Shown piece by piece: positions 1 to 12,021 of a stretch of DNA of 64,000 nucleotides. The translations under genes were made by a program, and so were the position numbers. This stretch comes from Ulota crispa (Eukaryota; Streptophyta; Bryopsida; Orthotrichales; Orthotrichaceae). The stretch covers positions 24,036,358 to 24,100,357 of the forward strand of contig OY987244.1 of NCBI GenBank assembly GCA_963920765.1, read 5' to 3'. Each line of letters starts with the position of its first letter. The stretch's first letter is position 1. The notes below the pieces were generated by a model that searched no databases, was not told where the DNA came from, and saw only the letters and a program-made list of their open reading frames with translations.

Positions 1-1488
1 AGAGTACATTTGGTGAGGTGAGCGGTTTTAGAGCCTGCGCGATTTATGAGCAGACTACCTTATTATTCAAAAATCATGGTAGGTTTGAGGTATCATAGGA
101 CGAAGGAAAACGTTAATCTTGGAAGTTTCTAGGCTTGAGATACCTCGATTATACCCGCCCAAAACTGGTCCAGGCTGAGCCGAGGTCCTCGGGCAGGTTC
201 GGGCCTAACCCGCTCTGTCAGACCTACATTAGTGGTTCGGTTGATGGCTCGGAAGAGGTTCGGCATATTTGAGCTCTGAACGTCTCCTCTCCCGCCTTTC
301 GTCTGTTCAGTTCACAACTCGCGGCATTTCTTCAGCGTGGTTACCACTTTAAGTTGAGAATTTGTGAGAAGGTTTGGACGGAGCTGGAGATCGCGGTCTC
401 CGTGTAGAGAACTTTGGAATCGGGCTGAAAATTGAGCTGAAAATTGAGCCTATCGAGCACGAATTTGCGGGTTTTTTCGAAATCTTCTGGCCAGGCAAGT
501 CTTTTGCGGTGATTTGTGAGGAAGAATGTGTGATTTGGTGTTTGTTACGTGTGATTAGGTGCTTACCTTGTACCTGATGGTGTTTCTTCTAAGATCTTTC
601 TCTTTTGCGAGCTGAAGTTTCGCTGAATTTTTTCCATTTTGTGATTTTTTTCTTGAAGTAATGAGATTATTATGGATGACTTTGTCTCTTGACCTGAAAC
701 GAATATTCTCCTTGTTTTCTTGTGTTTTAAGTGCGGTGATGCAAGAGATCCGTTGAAAGGTCTGAACACGTTGTGGAGCCATTGTTAGTTTACTATTTGG
801 TGTGGATGAGATTTGTTGTATTTCTTTGCTTCTGGCTAATGTTGAAGACTCGGCAAGTTACAATAACATGTCTCACTCGTAGTGACGGAAAACGGCGATT
901 GAGGCCTTCTACATCAATCAATTTGAATGTTTTTTCAAAATTTTCCAGTTGCATCTGAAAAGTTACAGCTGAAGAACAGAAGGTGTTAAGAATGACTGAG
1001 TAAACGCAAAGCCATTTCGTAAGAATGCAGCTTAAAATTTTCGAATATGGAACATTCAACCGTTATTCATAGTAATGGTCTCATTTCGTACTTTTTTCTC
1101 TGTGAGATGTTCGAAGTGTTTGAATTGCAGTTGCTAATGGTTTCTTTCAAGTTTCTTCGCTGAGAGTGTGTGAGCACCTTCAGTCTGTCTGACATTCATT
1201 TCCGGTGATTTACAAACCAGGCCTAATGAAACGAGTAGCTTAAATTAGCCGATGTATTTCTTAACCGAATCTACGCCAGGTGGAATGTCATAGGTACAAA
1301 GAATTCAGCTTAACGTTTGTATACACACGTCCAGCCACGGATACTTTTAACATCGATTGAATATGTTAACAACGGAAGTGTGTTTAGGTGCGTTGAATCA
1401 TTTGTCAAGAGAAGTTGAGTGCTATGCATTTCAGTAATTAATTGTATTCACTTTATGAAATGCAGGTGAGGCAGGGCCGGAAGGAGTC
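1..1488 (+). promoter_or_regulatory. Upstream and 5' leader region of MSH7
   Basis: No convincing coding frame is seen; short open stretches lack any recognised similarity. The region is less AT-rich than the deserts, as expected for a promoter and 5' leader. A splice-acceptor-like site (atgcag followed by gtgaggcagg) lies about 25 bases before the MSH7 ATG at 1489, so the leader may contain an intron. The transcription start cannot be placed by eye. Confidence 0.4.
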
Positions 1489-4400
1489 ATGGCTCAGCAA
1501 CGAAACCTGTTTTCCTTTTTCAAAAAGGGTGCAGAGACGCTATCTAGAGGTAGCCCCTTGGATACATCCCAGCAAGATGTTGATGGGAAGAAACAAGCAA
1601 ACTACATAGAGTTGACAGTACAACCAATGGATGCTGCTGTAGGAGGCACTTGCTATGCCGACGAGAAAAACCGTGCAAATAGTGGTTCACCGTCTTCCAG
1701 GCAAGACAAACACTTTCCCCTCATAAAATGCGAGTCCTCTGCAATTGCTACTGACATTCCGAATACTTCCGGTGCAGATGGTTATCATGGACCGTCTTTT
1801 CTTTGGTAGCTCTGTTAACTTTCCTAGAATGCTGGTTAATTCGTTGGAAGTTGGCGCTTTCTGTCGATGATTCTTTAATTAGATTCTGCTCGAAGACGTT
1901 AGCTATCAGATTTCTGGTTTTACCACACTTAGAATTTTTGTCATCTACCTGAGATCAATGTGCTGGGAGTCTTGGGCTGAGTTAAACTTGTGCTTCTGCA
2001 GTCAAAGTCTCGAGGCTTCTCCACTCAAGAATTCAAAGGAGGCGTTATGGCTTAAGTTTAAGCCTCCAGTTTCTGATTCAAATGCTGCAAAGTCAAAACC
2101 ATATGTCCCACGATTTAAGCGCGTCCAGGATGAAGTGCCTGAAGGGCATTCTTCTGGTAAAATTTGCGACTTGAGTTCTGATCCAAATAAAAGGAGAAAA
2201 CTCATGGATGCGTTAGGAGTGGAGGAAGGGCCTACACAGGGAGGTAAATGGGCTGCTGCTCAGGCCAAATTTGATTGGCTGCTGCCCAGCAAGATAAAAG
2301 ATGCCAAGGGGAGGAGGCCTGACCACCCTCTCTATGATAAGAGAACGCTGTATATCCCACCTGATGTCTTGACGAAAATGACGGCTTCACAAAGGCAGTA
2401 CTGGACTGCCAAGAGCAAGTATATGGATACCGTGCTTTTCTTCAAAGTGGTAAGTAATTATTATTTTCGGTCATGATGTCATTGCTTTCTGCAACTTGTA
2501 CCAATTGATTCATTTTTCGTCAATCAAGACTGTTTAAATAATGAAACTAATGACCGTTATGGTGTTTGTCGCAAAAAATTGCAGGGTAAGTTCTACGAGC
2601 TTTATGAAGTTGATGCAGAGATTGGACAGAAGGAAATGGACTGGAAACTTACTCTTAGTGGCGTCGGAAAATGTAGACAGGTTGGCATCGCTGCCTGCAT
2701 CACTTTTCTATGCTTCTTTTAGGCCTTGGTTCTCCAAATTATACGCTGATGTTAACTGTGTTAGATTTCACGGTTCTAATATCAAGAAAAAGAAATGTGT
2801 CTTGTGTTGCGTTTAGGGCTCCGTAGTATTGCAAAAATGGTTCTGCAGTCATCTGCGATTTTTTGCTGGCATTGTTTTAATTTCTACCTGGTCGTAGTCT
2901 TGTTCGATGTGTAGACGCCGTGGCTGGCTCGGTCTAGTTTGTTTGCTTTCGATGTTCATTGCTTGTCTCCATCTTGTAGCATGCTGTCCGTTGGAATATG
3001 AGACTTCGTTATTTCAACACGTTCGCAAATTCTTTTGTGACAGGTTGGTGTTCCGGAAAGCGGAATTGATGATGCTGTTCAGAAGCTGGTGGCCCGAGGG
3101 TGAGTTGCCGATTGGAAATTAACATTGCATGAGGTTATGTACTCATGCCGTTTCTATGTTAGTTTAATGCATGTTCTAAATCTCGTTCTATTGTGACATT
3201 TTTCTAGGTACAAGGTGGGGAGAGTAGAACAACTTGAGACTTCTGAGCAGGCTAAGCAGCGTGGAGGTGGGGTAAGTGAAGCAATCCAGGTCTTAGAAAG
3301 CGTTCTTGAAGCTGCAACATTGGAAGCTATTTAGCAGTGGAAATATCGTGGCCTATCTCATAAATGCAACAATGCAAATACCAGCCAAACTATTATCCTT
3401 TTAGTTCATTTCGTACGGCTTTGCTGCGTTTGTCTGTCTGAAGCCTTGAGTTTTACGAATATAGAGGGAATAAGCCTTCTTTATCGTCATTTAAGTGCTC
3501 CTCAGAAAATGATGCATTACATGTTGCAAGTGCTGTGAAGAGGTCAGGCGTGTCTTTTTCATAATCTGATGGCTATCACGCTGTTTCGCAGATGGTTCAG
3601 CGTGATCTTACCCACGTCATTACTCCTTCGACAAGGCTGGATGGAAACTTGCGTCCTGAAGCTGTTCACCTTCTTGCTTTGAGGGAGGTATGGTCATCCT
3701 TACAGATATTAGTCTAAAAGCTGCATCTCCTTGAAAATTGAATATCGGTATTATACTGAGTATTCCTGCTTCGATGAGGGTCTTTTTGATGGTCTTGATG
3801 TTCAGCACAGTACCTCCTATTTATGGTCATCTGACCTTACTCCTTGACAGGATGCTTTGGATACGTCCCAAGCTGGTGCGTTGAGCCAAGGGTCAGTGGC
3901 AATAGGGTTTGCCTTTGTGGATGCTGCTGCTGGCAAGTTTTACGTCGGAAATATGAACGATGATTGCTCACGTGCAGCATTGGAGTCTCTTCTAACTCAG
4001 GTCCTATATTGTGTACACATTTTTTCAATGTAACTTTCAATTCGTTGTGACCGTCTGTCTCATTTTCAACTTCTTATGGCATGCATCACTTTGTGTCACT
4101 CATTGATGTGCTCTTCATTCTATAATTGGAAGACTGACAAATTGCACGTTGCTTTGCAGGTTGCTCCTCAAGAAATTCTCTATGAATTAGGAGGTATTGC
4201 ACTACACTAAATCGCACGCTCTCTTAAAAATGCGGTGTTGCGTATCTAATACTCACTGGTCTTTTGTGCTTTCGGTGGAGCCAATAAACATTAACTCTTG
4301 TGATTGCTGTTGCAGCTATCTCCAGTGATACATTGAAGGTGCTTTCGCATCGTACCACCCCAGGTAGCGTCTCTAAACATTTTTATTTAGTTATAGCATC

Positions 4401-7400
4401 ACTTTGTAATGATATTATTGTGAACTACGGTGACTTACCTCGTCATTGTTTACAGCCCGGCATCCAGTAATGGTAACGCCTCTGACGGACGAATTCCAAG
4501 AGGCAAATCAAGCGATGAAGCTCATCAAGGATAAGAATTACTTTCGCTCAGGGGGTCCCTCAGAAGGTCTTAGAAGCTTATGGCCAGAAGCTCTGGAGTC
4601 TTTATCCAACAAGCATCTGGCTGCCAGTGCCCTTGGAGCCCTTGTTGCTCATTTGACACGGATGAAAGTACGAAACTTTTCCCAATTCAGCACGATTTGG
4701 AGAAGATGCTTGAGCTTGTTGCCTATCTTGGCCTTCACAATCCGGCGTCAGATCATTTTGCAGTAACCTGCTGCAAATTGAAAAACTGCTCAAATGGGTT
4801 TCTAAACTACGACTGTGTAATGGTTGGGACAGGTGAACATGGAGCTGTTACCAAATGGTGTTCTTCTCTCTTATGAAGTATTTCGAGGTTCATTAAGACT
4901 GGATGGCCAATCTATTGCAAACCTTGAACTTCTCGAGAATAATGATGATGGAGGACGAGCAGGTCAGGGAGTAACCTTTAACAGGATTCTATTGTAGCTC
5001 TTGCGTATCCACTGAAATTTATGCTCTCTTGTCGTATGTTCTAATCATCTGTTAGAACAAGGGAGCGGTCCAGCCCTTGGTAGCATACCAGCTGCTTTAG
5101 GTGATGCTGATTCCTACTTTATCCCGCTTTTGTCAGTGTTGCTTATTGTAAAGATTCATCAACATTTATTTTCTTCCAATGGCCCATGCCTGGTGATCTG
5201 TGGTGTTCCGAGTCATGGGACATTCAGGTGTGTCAAGCGTTGTTTGTTACATCTGGTGTTGATGACTTGATGCTTGTTCATCTTCAGGTACACTGCTTAA
5301 TTATTTGGATGGCTGCGTGTCCAAGTTTGGGAAGCGTATGCTAAGAAGGTGGATCTGCCACCCTTTACAAAATGTAGTGGAACTTGATGACCGCCTAGAT
5401 ACAGTGGAGGAGTTGTCTAAACGTGAGGAGATGGCTTGCTCAATAAGCGCGGACTTGCGTGTGCTGCCTGATCTGGAAAGATTGGTTGCCCGGGTCAGAG
5501 GACTTGCAGGATCTCCAAACTTAGGAGTTATTCCTATGGCTGCTAAAAAAGTACATCAGCGGCGGGTTAGGATTTCTTCCAATCAATCAGTAGTTTCTTC
5601 TATGTGTGATACGTATGTCTTGAATGCAATTTTGTTTTTAAAACGTAGACTTTATTTGTTTTGAAACCTCTTCTCAACTAATCAACGTTCATTACACATA
5701 ACTCGCAACTGTTATGTGATGTGGCATTTGTGTGACATGTCATACTACTCTGAACTTCCTCATTTTCTACTCATTTTACATCTTTCCTTCACATGTGACT
5801 TCGCATCTTCTATTATGACAGATGAAAACTTTTGGAGAAGCCGTTCTAGCACTGCGGGGAGCTTTTGAGGTACTAGCGAAACTGAAGTCGAGTGAAGATC
5901 GACTTGGCCCTCCGAAAGCATCCATCTTGCAGGCTGCAATGGCTTTGGGTGACAGGAGTGCTGCATTGGATACCCTGGAAGCTATTGAGAGTTGCATAGA
6001 TCGAAGCTCAGGCGCCTTGACTCTACACTCTCTGGTGGGAGCTAACATCCAGGAGCAATTGTAGTGATCGCAAGATGAAAGTGCAATAATTGTCTTAATA
6101 GCTTGTTTTTGTTTTATTACTTTTAAGTTCCTGGGAAGAACCTCAGGTTTGTTTTTGTTTGGCTAAGTATTTGTTCTAAATAGCGACTAAAAGCAAAACT
6201 CATGCTGCGTTTTTATTTTCTCCTCAGGGAGGGGCTACAGATGATGATAACGGTTGCGACAGTGATGACCAGTCTGCCCTGGAGAAAGAAGCAGAGAATT
6301 TGACAAAGCTTATGCTTAGGTTCAATGAACACAGTGAGCTATGGCAAGCGGCAGTGGAGACTCTTGCGCGACTCGATGTCTTGATCAGCTTTGCTGCAGT
6401 CTCAAGAACTGCAGCAGGACCTACATGTCGACCACAGTTTGTTCAAAATAATAGAAGTGGCCTTGGAGGTTCTATTCTTGATATTAAAGGCCTCTGGCAT
6501 CCTTATGGTTCTGGTGGTAATGGAGGTGCAATTGTTCCTAATGATGTGGAACTCGGAACAAATGGGCGGGATATGTTTGTCAACCCTAGAACGATTCTCT
6601 TGACGGGCCCCAACATGGGTGGCAAGTCTACATTATTGAGGGCTACATGCCTGGCTGTCATAATGGCTCAGGTACATCGTTAGAGTAGCCTTCTATCTAC
6701 AAAAACTCATTAATTGCATGTTGATAGAAAACTTTGCTAGATACTCTGATTTATTTCTAATCTCGGAGGCTGTCTATGTAGCTTGGCTGTTTTGTACCCG
6801 GGGAGTCGTGCTTACTGTCGCCAGTGGACATCATCTTCACACGACTTGGTGCCAATGACCGTATCATGGAAGGACAAAGTGAGTATCCACTGTCTAGCTT
6901 TGTTGTGGCGGAGGTGGCTTTTGCATATATTTCATATTAGCAAGAATCTAGTTGTCTTGCGTGTTTAGAGATTTGTTCTGCAGGTCTTGGTGGATTTTTG
7001 AGCTTGATCCATTTGTATGCGATAAGAATTAATATTACACATGCCATGTCTAATTTTAAAGGTGCTAACAGAGGTGTTTATTTTTTTCTGTTGTTATTTT
7101 GTTAAACATTTCTGCTTGTTGTGTACGTGGAGTTTGCCAAGCGTTTCCTGGTTCCTTTGCGAAGGATTCCTTTTACTACAACTGTCTCGACAACGTATTG
7201 CCATATTTGTTTATCTTATGAGGCGTACACTTCGTTGCAGGTACATTCATGCTGGAATGTATAGAAGCTGCTTCTGTCTTGAGGCATGCAACAAACAACT
7301 CTCTGGTCGTATTGGATGAGCTTGGTCGTGGAACTTCGACATTTGATGGCTATGCCATTGCATACGCTGTAAGATGAATCTTTCTTGACGGCTGATATTG

Positions 7401-8047
7401 TCTGAAATAACTCATTGCAGCGTTTTCGGAGACCTTTCTCTAAGCATCATCCATTTCAAGTCTACGCGCTCAGTTCTGTCCTGAGTAACATTTTTACTGG
7501 CAGTTGAGGTTTCATTTTACGTAAACCTATATTGGATATTGATTATTGGTTATTAGACGTAAATTCTAAGTTCTACTTGCTAAACTGGTTTCAGGTACTT
7601 CGGCACGTTGTTGATACCTTGGATTGCCGGCTACTCTTTGCTACGCATTATCATGCGTTGACTACTGAGTTTGCATCCCATCCTTCAGTTGCACTTCGGC
7701 ATATGGCATGTGCTTTGCTAGAGAATAAAAATGGGAAGTCCATTGGCGAACAAGAGCTTGTGTTCTTGTACAAACTAAAAGAGGGAGTTTGTCACCAGAG
7801 TTATGGGCTTCAAGTTGCGACCCTTGCAGGGCTTCCGCCGTCTCTGATTCACTCGGCTGAACGTGCAAGTAATTCAATAAGAGAAAAAATATCTGCCGCC
7901 TTTGATGCTGCTCTTGTGAAGGAGGGCTTGCCTCATCTGCACATGCAGTGGTTTTCAGCTCTCACCGAGGCCTTTACCTTTGATGTTGACGACATGATGG
8001 AAACATTCATTTGTATTCGGGAGGAAATGCGCCGATCATCTGTTTGA
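1489..8047 (+). CDS. MSH7: DNA mismatch repair protein MSH7 (plant MutS homologue, MSH6-related)
   Basis: Plant-specific MutS protein. In the family it pairs with MSH2 (MutS-gamma) and recognises mainly base-base mismatches in the nucleus. Eighteen exons keep phase: 1489-1805, 2002-2449, 2585-2680, 3044-3099, 3208-3271, 3592-3687, 3851-4000, 4160-4193, 4316-4363, 4456-4667, 4833-4962, 5056-5100, 5288-5565, 5822-6034, 6228-6671, 6782-6878, 7241-7368, 7595-8047 (about 1,102 aa). A PCNA-binding box QRNLFSFF is at residues 4-11. There is no PWWP/Tudor domain, which favours MSH7 over MSH6. The mismatch-contact motif GKFYE is at about 256-260, Walker [10 protein letters not shown] at about 856-864, Walker [16 protein letters not shown] with D935/E936, and then FATHYH. 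The 15-residue exon 5056-5100 and the end of exon 14 are the least certain parts. The segment before the first MutS domain closely resembles what I remember of Arabidopsis MSH7. Confidence 0.93.
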
Positions 8048-9342
8048 GGGTTTCTCGAAATCGATCAAGAGTATCATGTACGATGAATCTGACGCATAGA
8101 AGACGACCTGATGTTCAATTGGTTTTGTAGCAATTTTGGGATTGCTAGGCTGGTAGTCTTTCTAAATATCTGCTCCTGGGTGGAGATTTTAAGAGTTTTC
8201 AGTTAGTATTTCCAAGTTTCCATCTCCAGCGGGCCTACTCTGATTTCCTAGCTGACCCTTAGGTGAACAACTTGGAAATGTTCACGTGAGGATGAGGTTA
8301 GATATTCCATGGGATGAGTAACTACGCCACCAAAACCTACCTGGAATTTTGGACCGCTATATTTCTGGTAGGCGGATTATCCTACTTAGACTCAGTCTTG
8401 TACGTATCACTTGGTCAAAACTAACATAGTGAAATTTTTGCTTTTGCACCGGATTCTTCTTGCATGAGAGACTTGAACTGCGTTTCACCTGTTTGCCTTA
8501 TTGGACACGAGCCGGTGTACTACCACTTCTGCTGGATATGTGACTATTTTGCCTGCGATGTGATGCAATTATATGGTACGGGATCAGATGCTTAATAGCC
8601 TTGTAGAGGCTCTTCATATTGACGAAATAGAATTAGCGTATAATTCTAGCTATGCAGATCGGCTCTTACAATTTTCATTGAACTTGTTTTCTTTCATATT
8701 TTTTCATATATGGAATGTTTTCAGTGATAATAGAGTTGTCTCTTGCAAAAGCAAGTGCCTATTAAGAGATCATGGCAACGTCTTTGTTTGCGGAGCTCAA
8801 GTGCTTGTTGATCCCTTTTCTTGGAGATAAGCATTTGTGCAGGTATTGGGAATGAGTTTTCACGAGCTCAGGATTTTGCAGTCTTCAGCAGTGACGGAGG
8901 TAATTGCGTATGACGACATTGCGACATGCACTTCCTGTTGTCGGTGGATTTTTATTGAATTAGCGCATGTTGTCTCTATAGGTTTCGGGAAATGTAGGAT
9001 CGTATGGTTTGTCTCAAGGTTGTTAGACGATTTGGCAGCTAAACTCTTTTCAAGGTTGGAAGCAGTAGTAGTAGCAGAGAGTGGTCGCTCTAACTCCAGT
9101 TATCCACTCAAGCAGAAAACATTGGTGCTTATCGTAACAAACAGGAATCTCCCATGTTTTGCTAGTAAGACGGGATGTTCCTCTGTCAATGACGTTATTG
9201 TCCACCTCCAAGAGGTGAGTAAAAAGTATGAATGATTGGATGTTCATCTTTGCGCTTCCAATAGTGGAGACTAACCTTCCTCTTATTTGAAAGAATCAAA
9301 ACTAGATGGGCTTCGGTAGTTCAATGTTGATTGCCAAGGCAG
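8048..9342. other. Intergenic 3' flank of MSH7, no gene recognised
   Basis: This contains the MSH7 3' UTR and flank. Two short open frames (8573-8830 and 8837-9235, + strand) have no recognisable domain, lack typical splice context and are treated as chance ORFs. Confidence 0.5.
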
Positions 9343-9344
9343 TA

Positions 9345-9935
9345 GTGGGTGTCAAACTTCAGTGTCTTCAACCAAATAACTTTGGCAAGGTTCACCCCCT
9401 TAACCACTTTTGCAAGGTATTAGGTGTGATAATTTTATCACTCACCTTTAGAGGTGGGTGATAAACTAGTTATGACTTTTGTTTATAAAAAAGTTATCAA
9501 GTGATCTTGTAGCTCTTTTAGTAAGCTAACCTTGTTGCTACTAATCATACTACTAAAATCACAATTACCTTTGTAATAACACATCCTAACCTCTTTAATG
9601 TCACACCTCAACTTTGTGTGATATCATAGATACAATCATTGTGACCTTAGTAATATCATATTTTGACCTCTATAATATCACATACAATCATTGTGACCTT
9701 AGTAATATCACATTTTGGCCTCTATAATATCACATCCTAACCTCTTTAATATCACATCTCAACTTTGTGTGAAGGAGTTATGCAAGGGAAGCCACTAGAG
9801 TTATCAAGTGATTTGTGAAGTTTGTAAGGATGACAACTTTGCGGATTGTTGAATGAGCAACTATCTCGTAACTTTGATTGAATTGCAAGATAAAGTTATT
9901 CAAAAATCACCAAAAATCAAAGGTTTGACACCCAC
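9345..9935. mobile_element. 591-bp non-autonomous TIR element with TA target duplication
   Basis: The ends are perfect 13-bp inverted repeats (GTGGGTGTCAAAC at the left and its complement at the right). TA dinucleotides flank both sides at 9343-9344 and 9936-9937. No coding capacity is visible. The middle contains a 52-bp tandem repeat (about 9631-9734) and a second dispersed pair (about 9580-9625 and 9727-9772), both built from phrases like atcacatcctaacctc. The TA duplication suggests Tc1/mariner-type mobilisation, but the family is not established. Confidence 0.75.
9631..9734. repeat. 52-bp tandem repeat, two units, inside the 9345 element
   Basis: Two consecutive 52-bp units starting at 9631 and 9683 (tacaatcattgtgacc...) differ at only a couple of positions. 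They lie in the internal region of the TIR element. Confidence 0.8.
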
Positions 9936-10667
9936 TAGTAGATTGTCCTTGCATGCACATTGTTTGACTATAAATCGAACACGGAGCCTTCACTCAGTAC
10001 CTCCACTTTGCTTGGAATCACAGTATTTGACATGAATTTCCAAAAGCTTCATTAGGATGGAGTACTGCATGCTAATATTCTAGCAACCTAGGCTTATAGA
10101 GCATTTCTCTTAGACATAAAAAGTATTTGTTGCAGCACAAGAATATCCATTGATTCTTGTATTATAGTGACATTATAGGCAACTTTCCTTGTGCCGAGAA
10201 AGCACATGAATATCTAAATGATTACCGGAGTTGCTAAAGTACGTTCTACACATTGTCAATCAAAAGTTTCACCAAGTGAAGGGAGTAGGATGGCCTTCTT
10301 TGTCAAGGAATCCTTGGACGTATTGATACAAATATATTTGTTGTTATCCATATTATGACTATTGGAAAGCTCTTAGCAATACTTTTCCAACAGTATGTAC
10401 CATGCTCATTTGAAACTAAAACAATATTATAATATGACCTATTGCACTTACATGCAAGCTACATTCAATTATTGAACTTGGCAAAGTTTACAATAATCTT
10501 GAACTACTTAGAGCACGTGTTTTGTCCATAAATCAAAATAATCAAGTTTGTCAACTACTTGCACTTCCACATATTGGTATTGATGCAAACCTGATTTTAA
10601 ATGCCCTTTATCAAAAATGACTATACGTGGAAATTTGCTCATAACAATATTGAACACTTCAACTTAA

Positions 10668-10893
10668 CCCTTAAAAGATCATAGGGAATAGTATACAAGT
10701 GGACGTATAATTATCATTTGCTACTAATAAGAAATTTTAATTTGGGATCTCAAGTATCTCACTAGAACTGCATTGATCTATTCTCCAACTTCTTTGTTGA
10801 TCTCATATGTAGTAGAGGTGTGGATCCATTCCAAATACAAGAAAAACACCCCATATTGTATTGGCCGCAAAGGGCCTTTAGGTCGTTTAAGGG
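10668..10893. mobile_element. 226-bp TTAA-flanked (piggyBac-like) MITE
   Basis: TTAA occurs at both borders (10664-10667 and 10894-10897). The ends are imperfect inverted repeats, CCCTTAAAAGATC at the left and CCCTTAAACGACC read inward from the right (2 mismatches in 13). There is no coding capacity. TTAA duplication with CCC-starting termini is the piggyBac signature; class assignment is an inference from the ends only. Confidence 0.6.
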
Positions 10894-11377
10894 TTAAGTT
10901 ATTGGTACCAAATGGTCTCTTGACTATTCTTTCTTGTGCATTGTTTTGATTTTCACCTATAATAGAAGATAGAGGTTTGGTTCTTGTCTTGTGGGATACT
11001 TCTAAACCAAGAATGCTAACCAAGGATTGTATTAATGTTAGAGCATCCCTAATCCAACACTCTAAACAACCTATTAAATATATTACTATCCTTTACTTGG
11101 TGTAAAACCAAAACTTGTGATTACTATCATTGAAAGTGTATACAAAAACTCTTTAAATATACAAAATAATATATGGAATTGAAAATTGGACAATAAAAAC
11201 AAAGCCCTTTGAAAGTATGTAAGTATATTCAAAATTATTTGTACTTAATTTTTTATTGAACAAGGGCCAATGCAAATCTAATTATAGATTAAATTTCTTC
11301 AAGCTTTCCAATATTCAATTATTAAACTCCTAACTTGCTAATCAGATTTACTGTGCATTATATTTATCTATTTATCT

Positions 11378-11796
11378 ATGGGGATTGATATGTCTACCAC
11401 ACCCTTTCAGCTATTTGACCACACCCTTGGGTAAATTTTAGATTTCTACCATCAAATAGTTGACTTTGAGAATTTGGAATTCAAGTTTGGACTTAGAGAC
11501 ACTAGTTTTGCCTAGAACCATAACAAAAGGTTGTAATTGAACAACACCCAATGGAAAAGCTTAGCTTGGGGGAAAAGTATTACTTCTACTTTTGTTTATA
11601 AAAAAAGATAAGCCTTTTCATTGGATACGTGTTGTTCAATTAGAACCTTTCTATGATTCTAGACAAAATCATGGTCTCTAAGTTCAAATCTAAATTCAAA
11701 ATTCTTAAATTCAGCTTTATAATGGTAGAAATCTTAAAATTTATCCCAAGGGGGTTTGCAAATATCAACCCCCGGTGTGCATATATCAATTCCCTA
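11378..11796. mobile_element. Fold-back element, about 420 bp, with long imperfect inverted arms
   Basis: Most of the left half (from GGGGATTGATATGTC) reappears inverted in the right half (ending ATATATCAATTCCCTA). The arms are about 190 bp, with matching internal phrases such as GATTTCTACCAT, ACTTAGAGAC and AATTGAACAACAC. No open frame is supported. The RNA or single strand would form a long stem. Confidence 0.7.
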
Positions 11797-11920
11797 AAAG
11801 TATAGCAAGATATTATATATCCCCTCCACAAGCACTTTTTTCAAATCAAAAATACCAATTCATCAAAAATACCAATTCATCAAAAATGTTAGCACATTGT
11901 TTTCATTTCACCCCGCATTT

Positions 11921-12021
11921 CACTAGAAGAAAACCGCGTTAGAATCTGCGTTGGAAACAAGGAACTCAACAAAAACTACAGTACATGAAAACTTAGATTC
12001 TAACGCAATTTTCTACTAGAC
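11921..12021. mobile_element. 101-bp mini fold-back with CACTA-like end
   Basis: The left end, CACTAGAAGAAAACCGCG, is mirrored by the right end (inward reading GTCTAGTAGAAAATTGCG), with GTTAGAATCT shared by both arms. The left terminus resembles CACTA-superfamily ends (CACTA followed by AGAAAA), but the right terminus is imperfect and no 3-bp target duplication is clear. Confidence 0.45.

Noticed and set aside
11038..11065. ttagagcatccctaatccaacac as a Harbinger-type end
   Set aside because: No partner end found nearby; a lone end is not enough.
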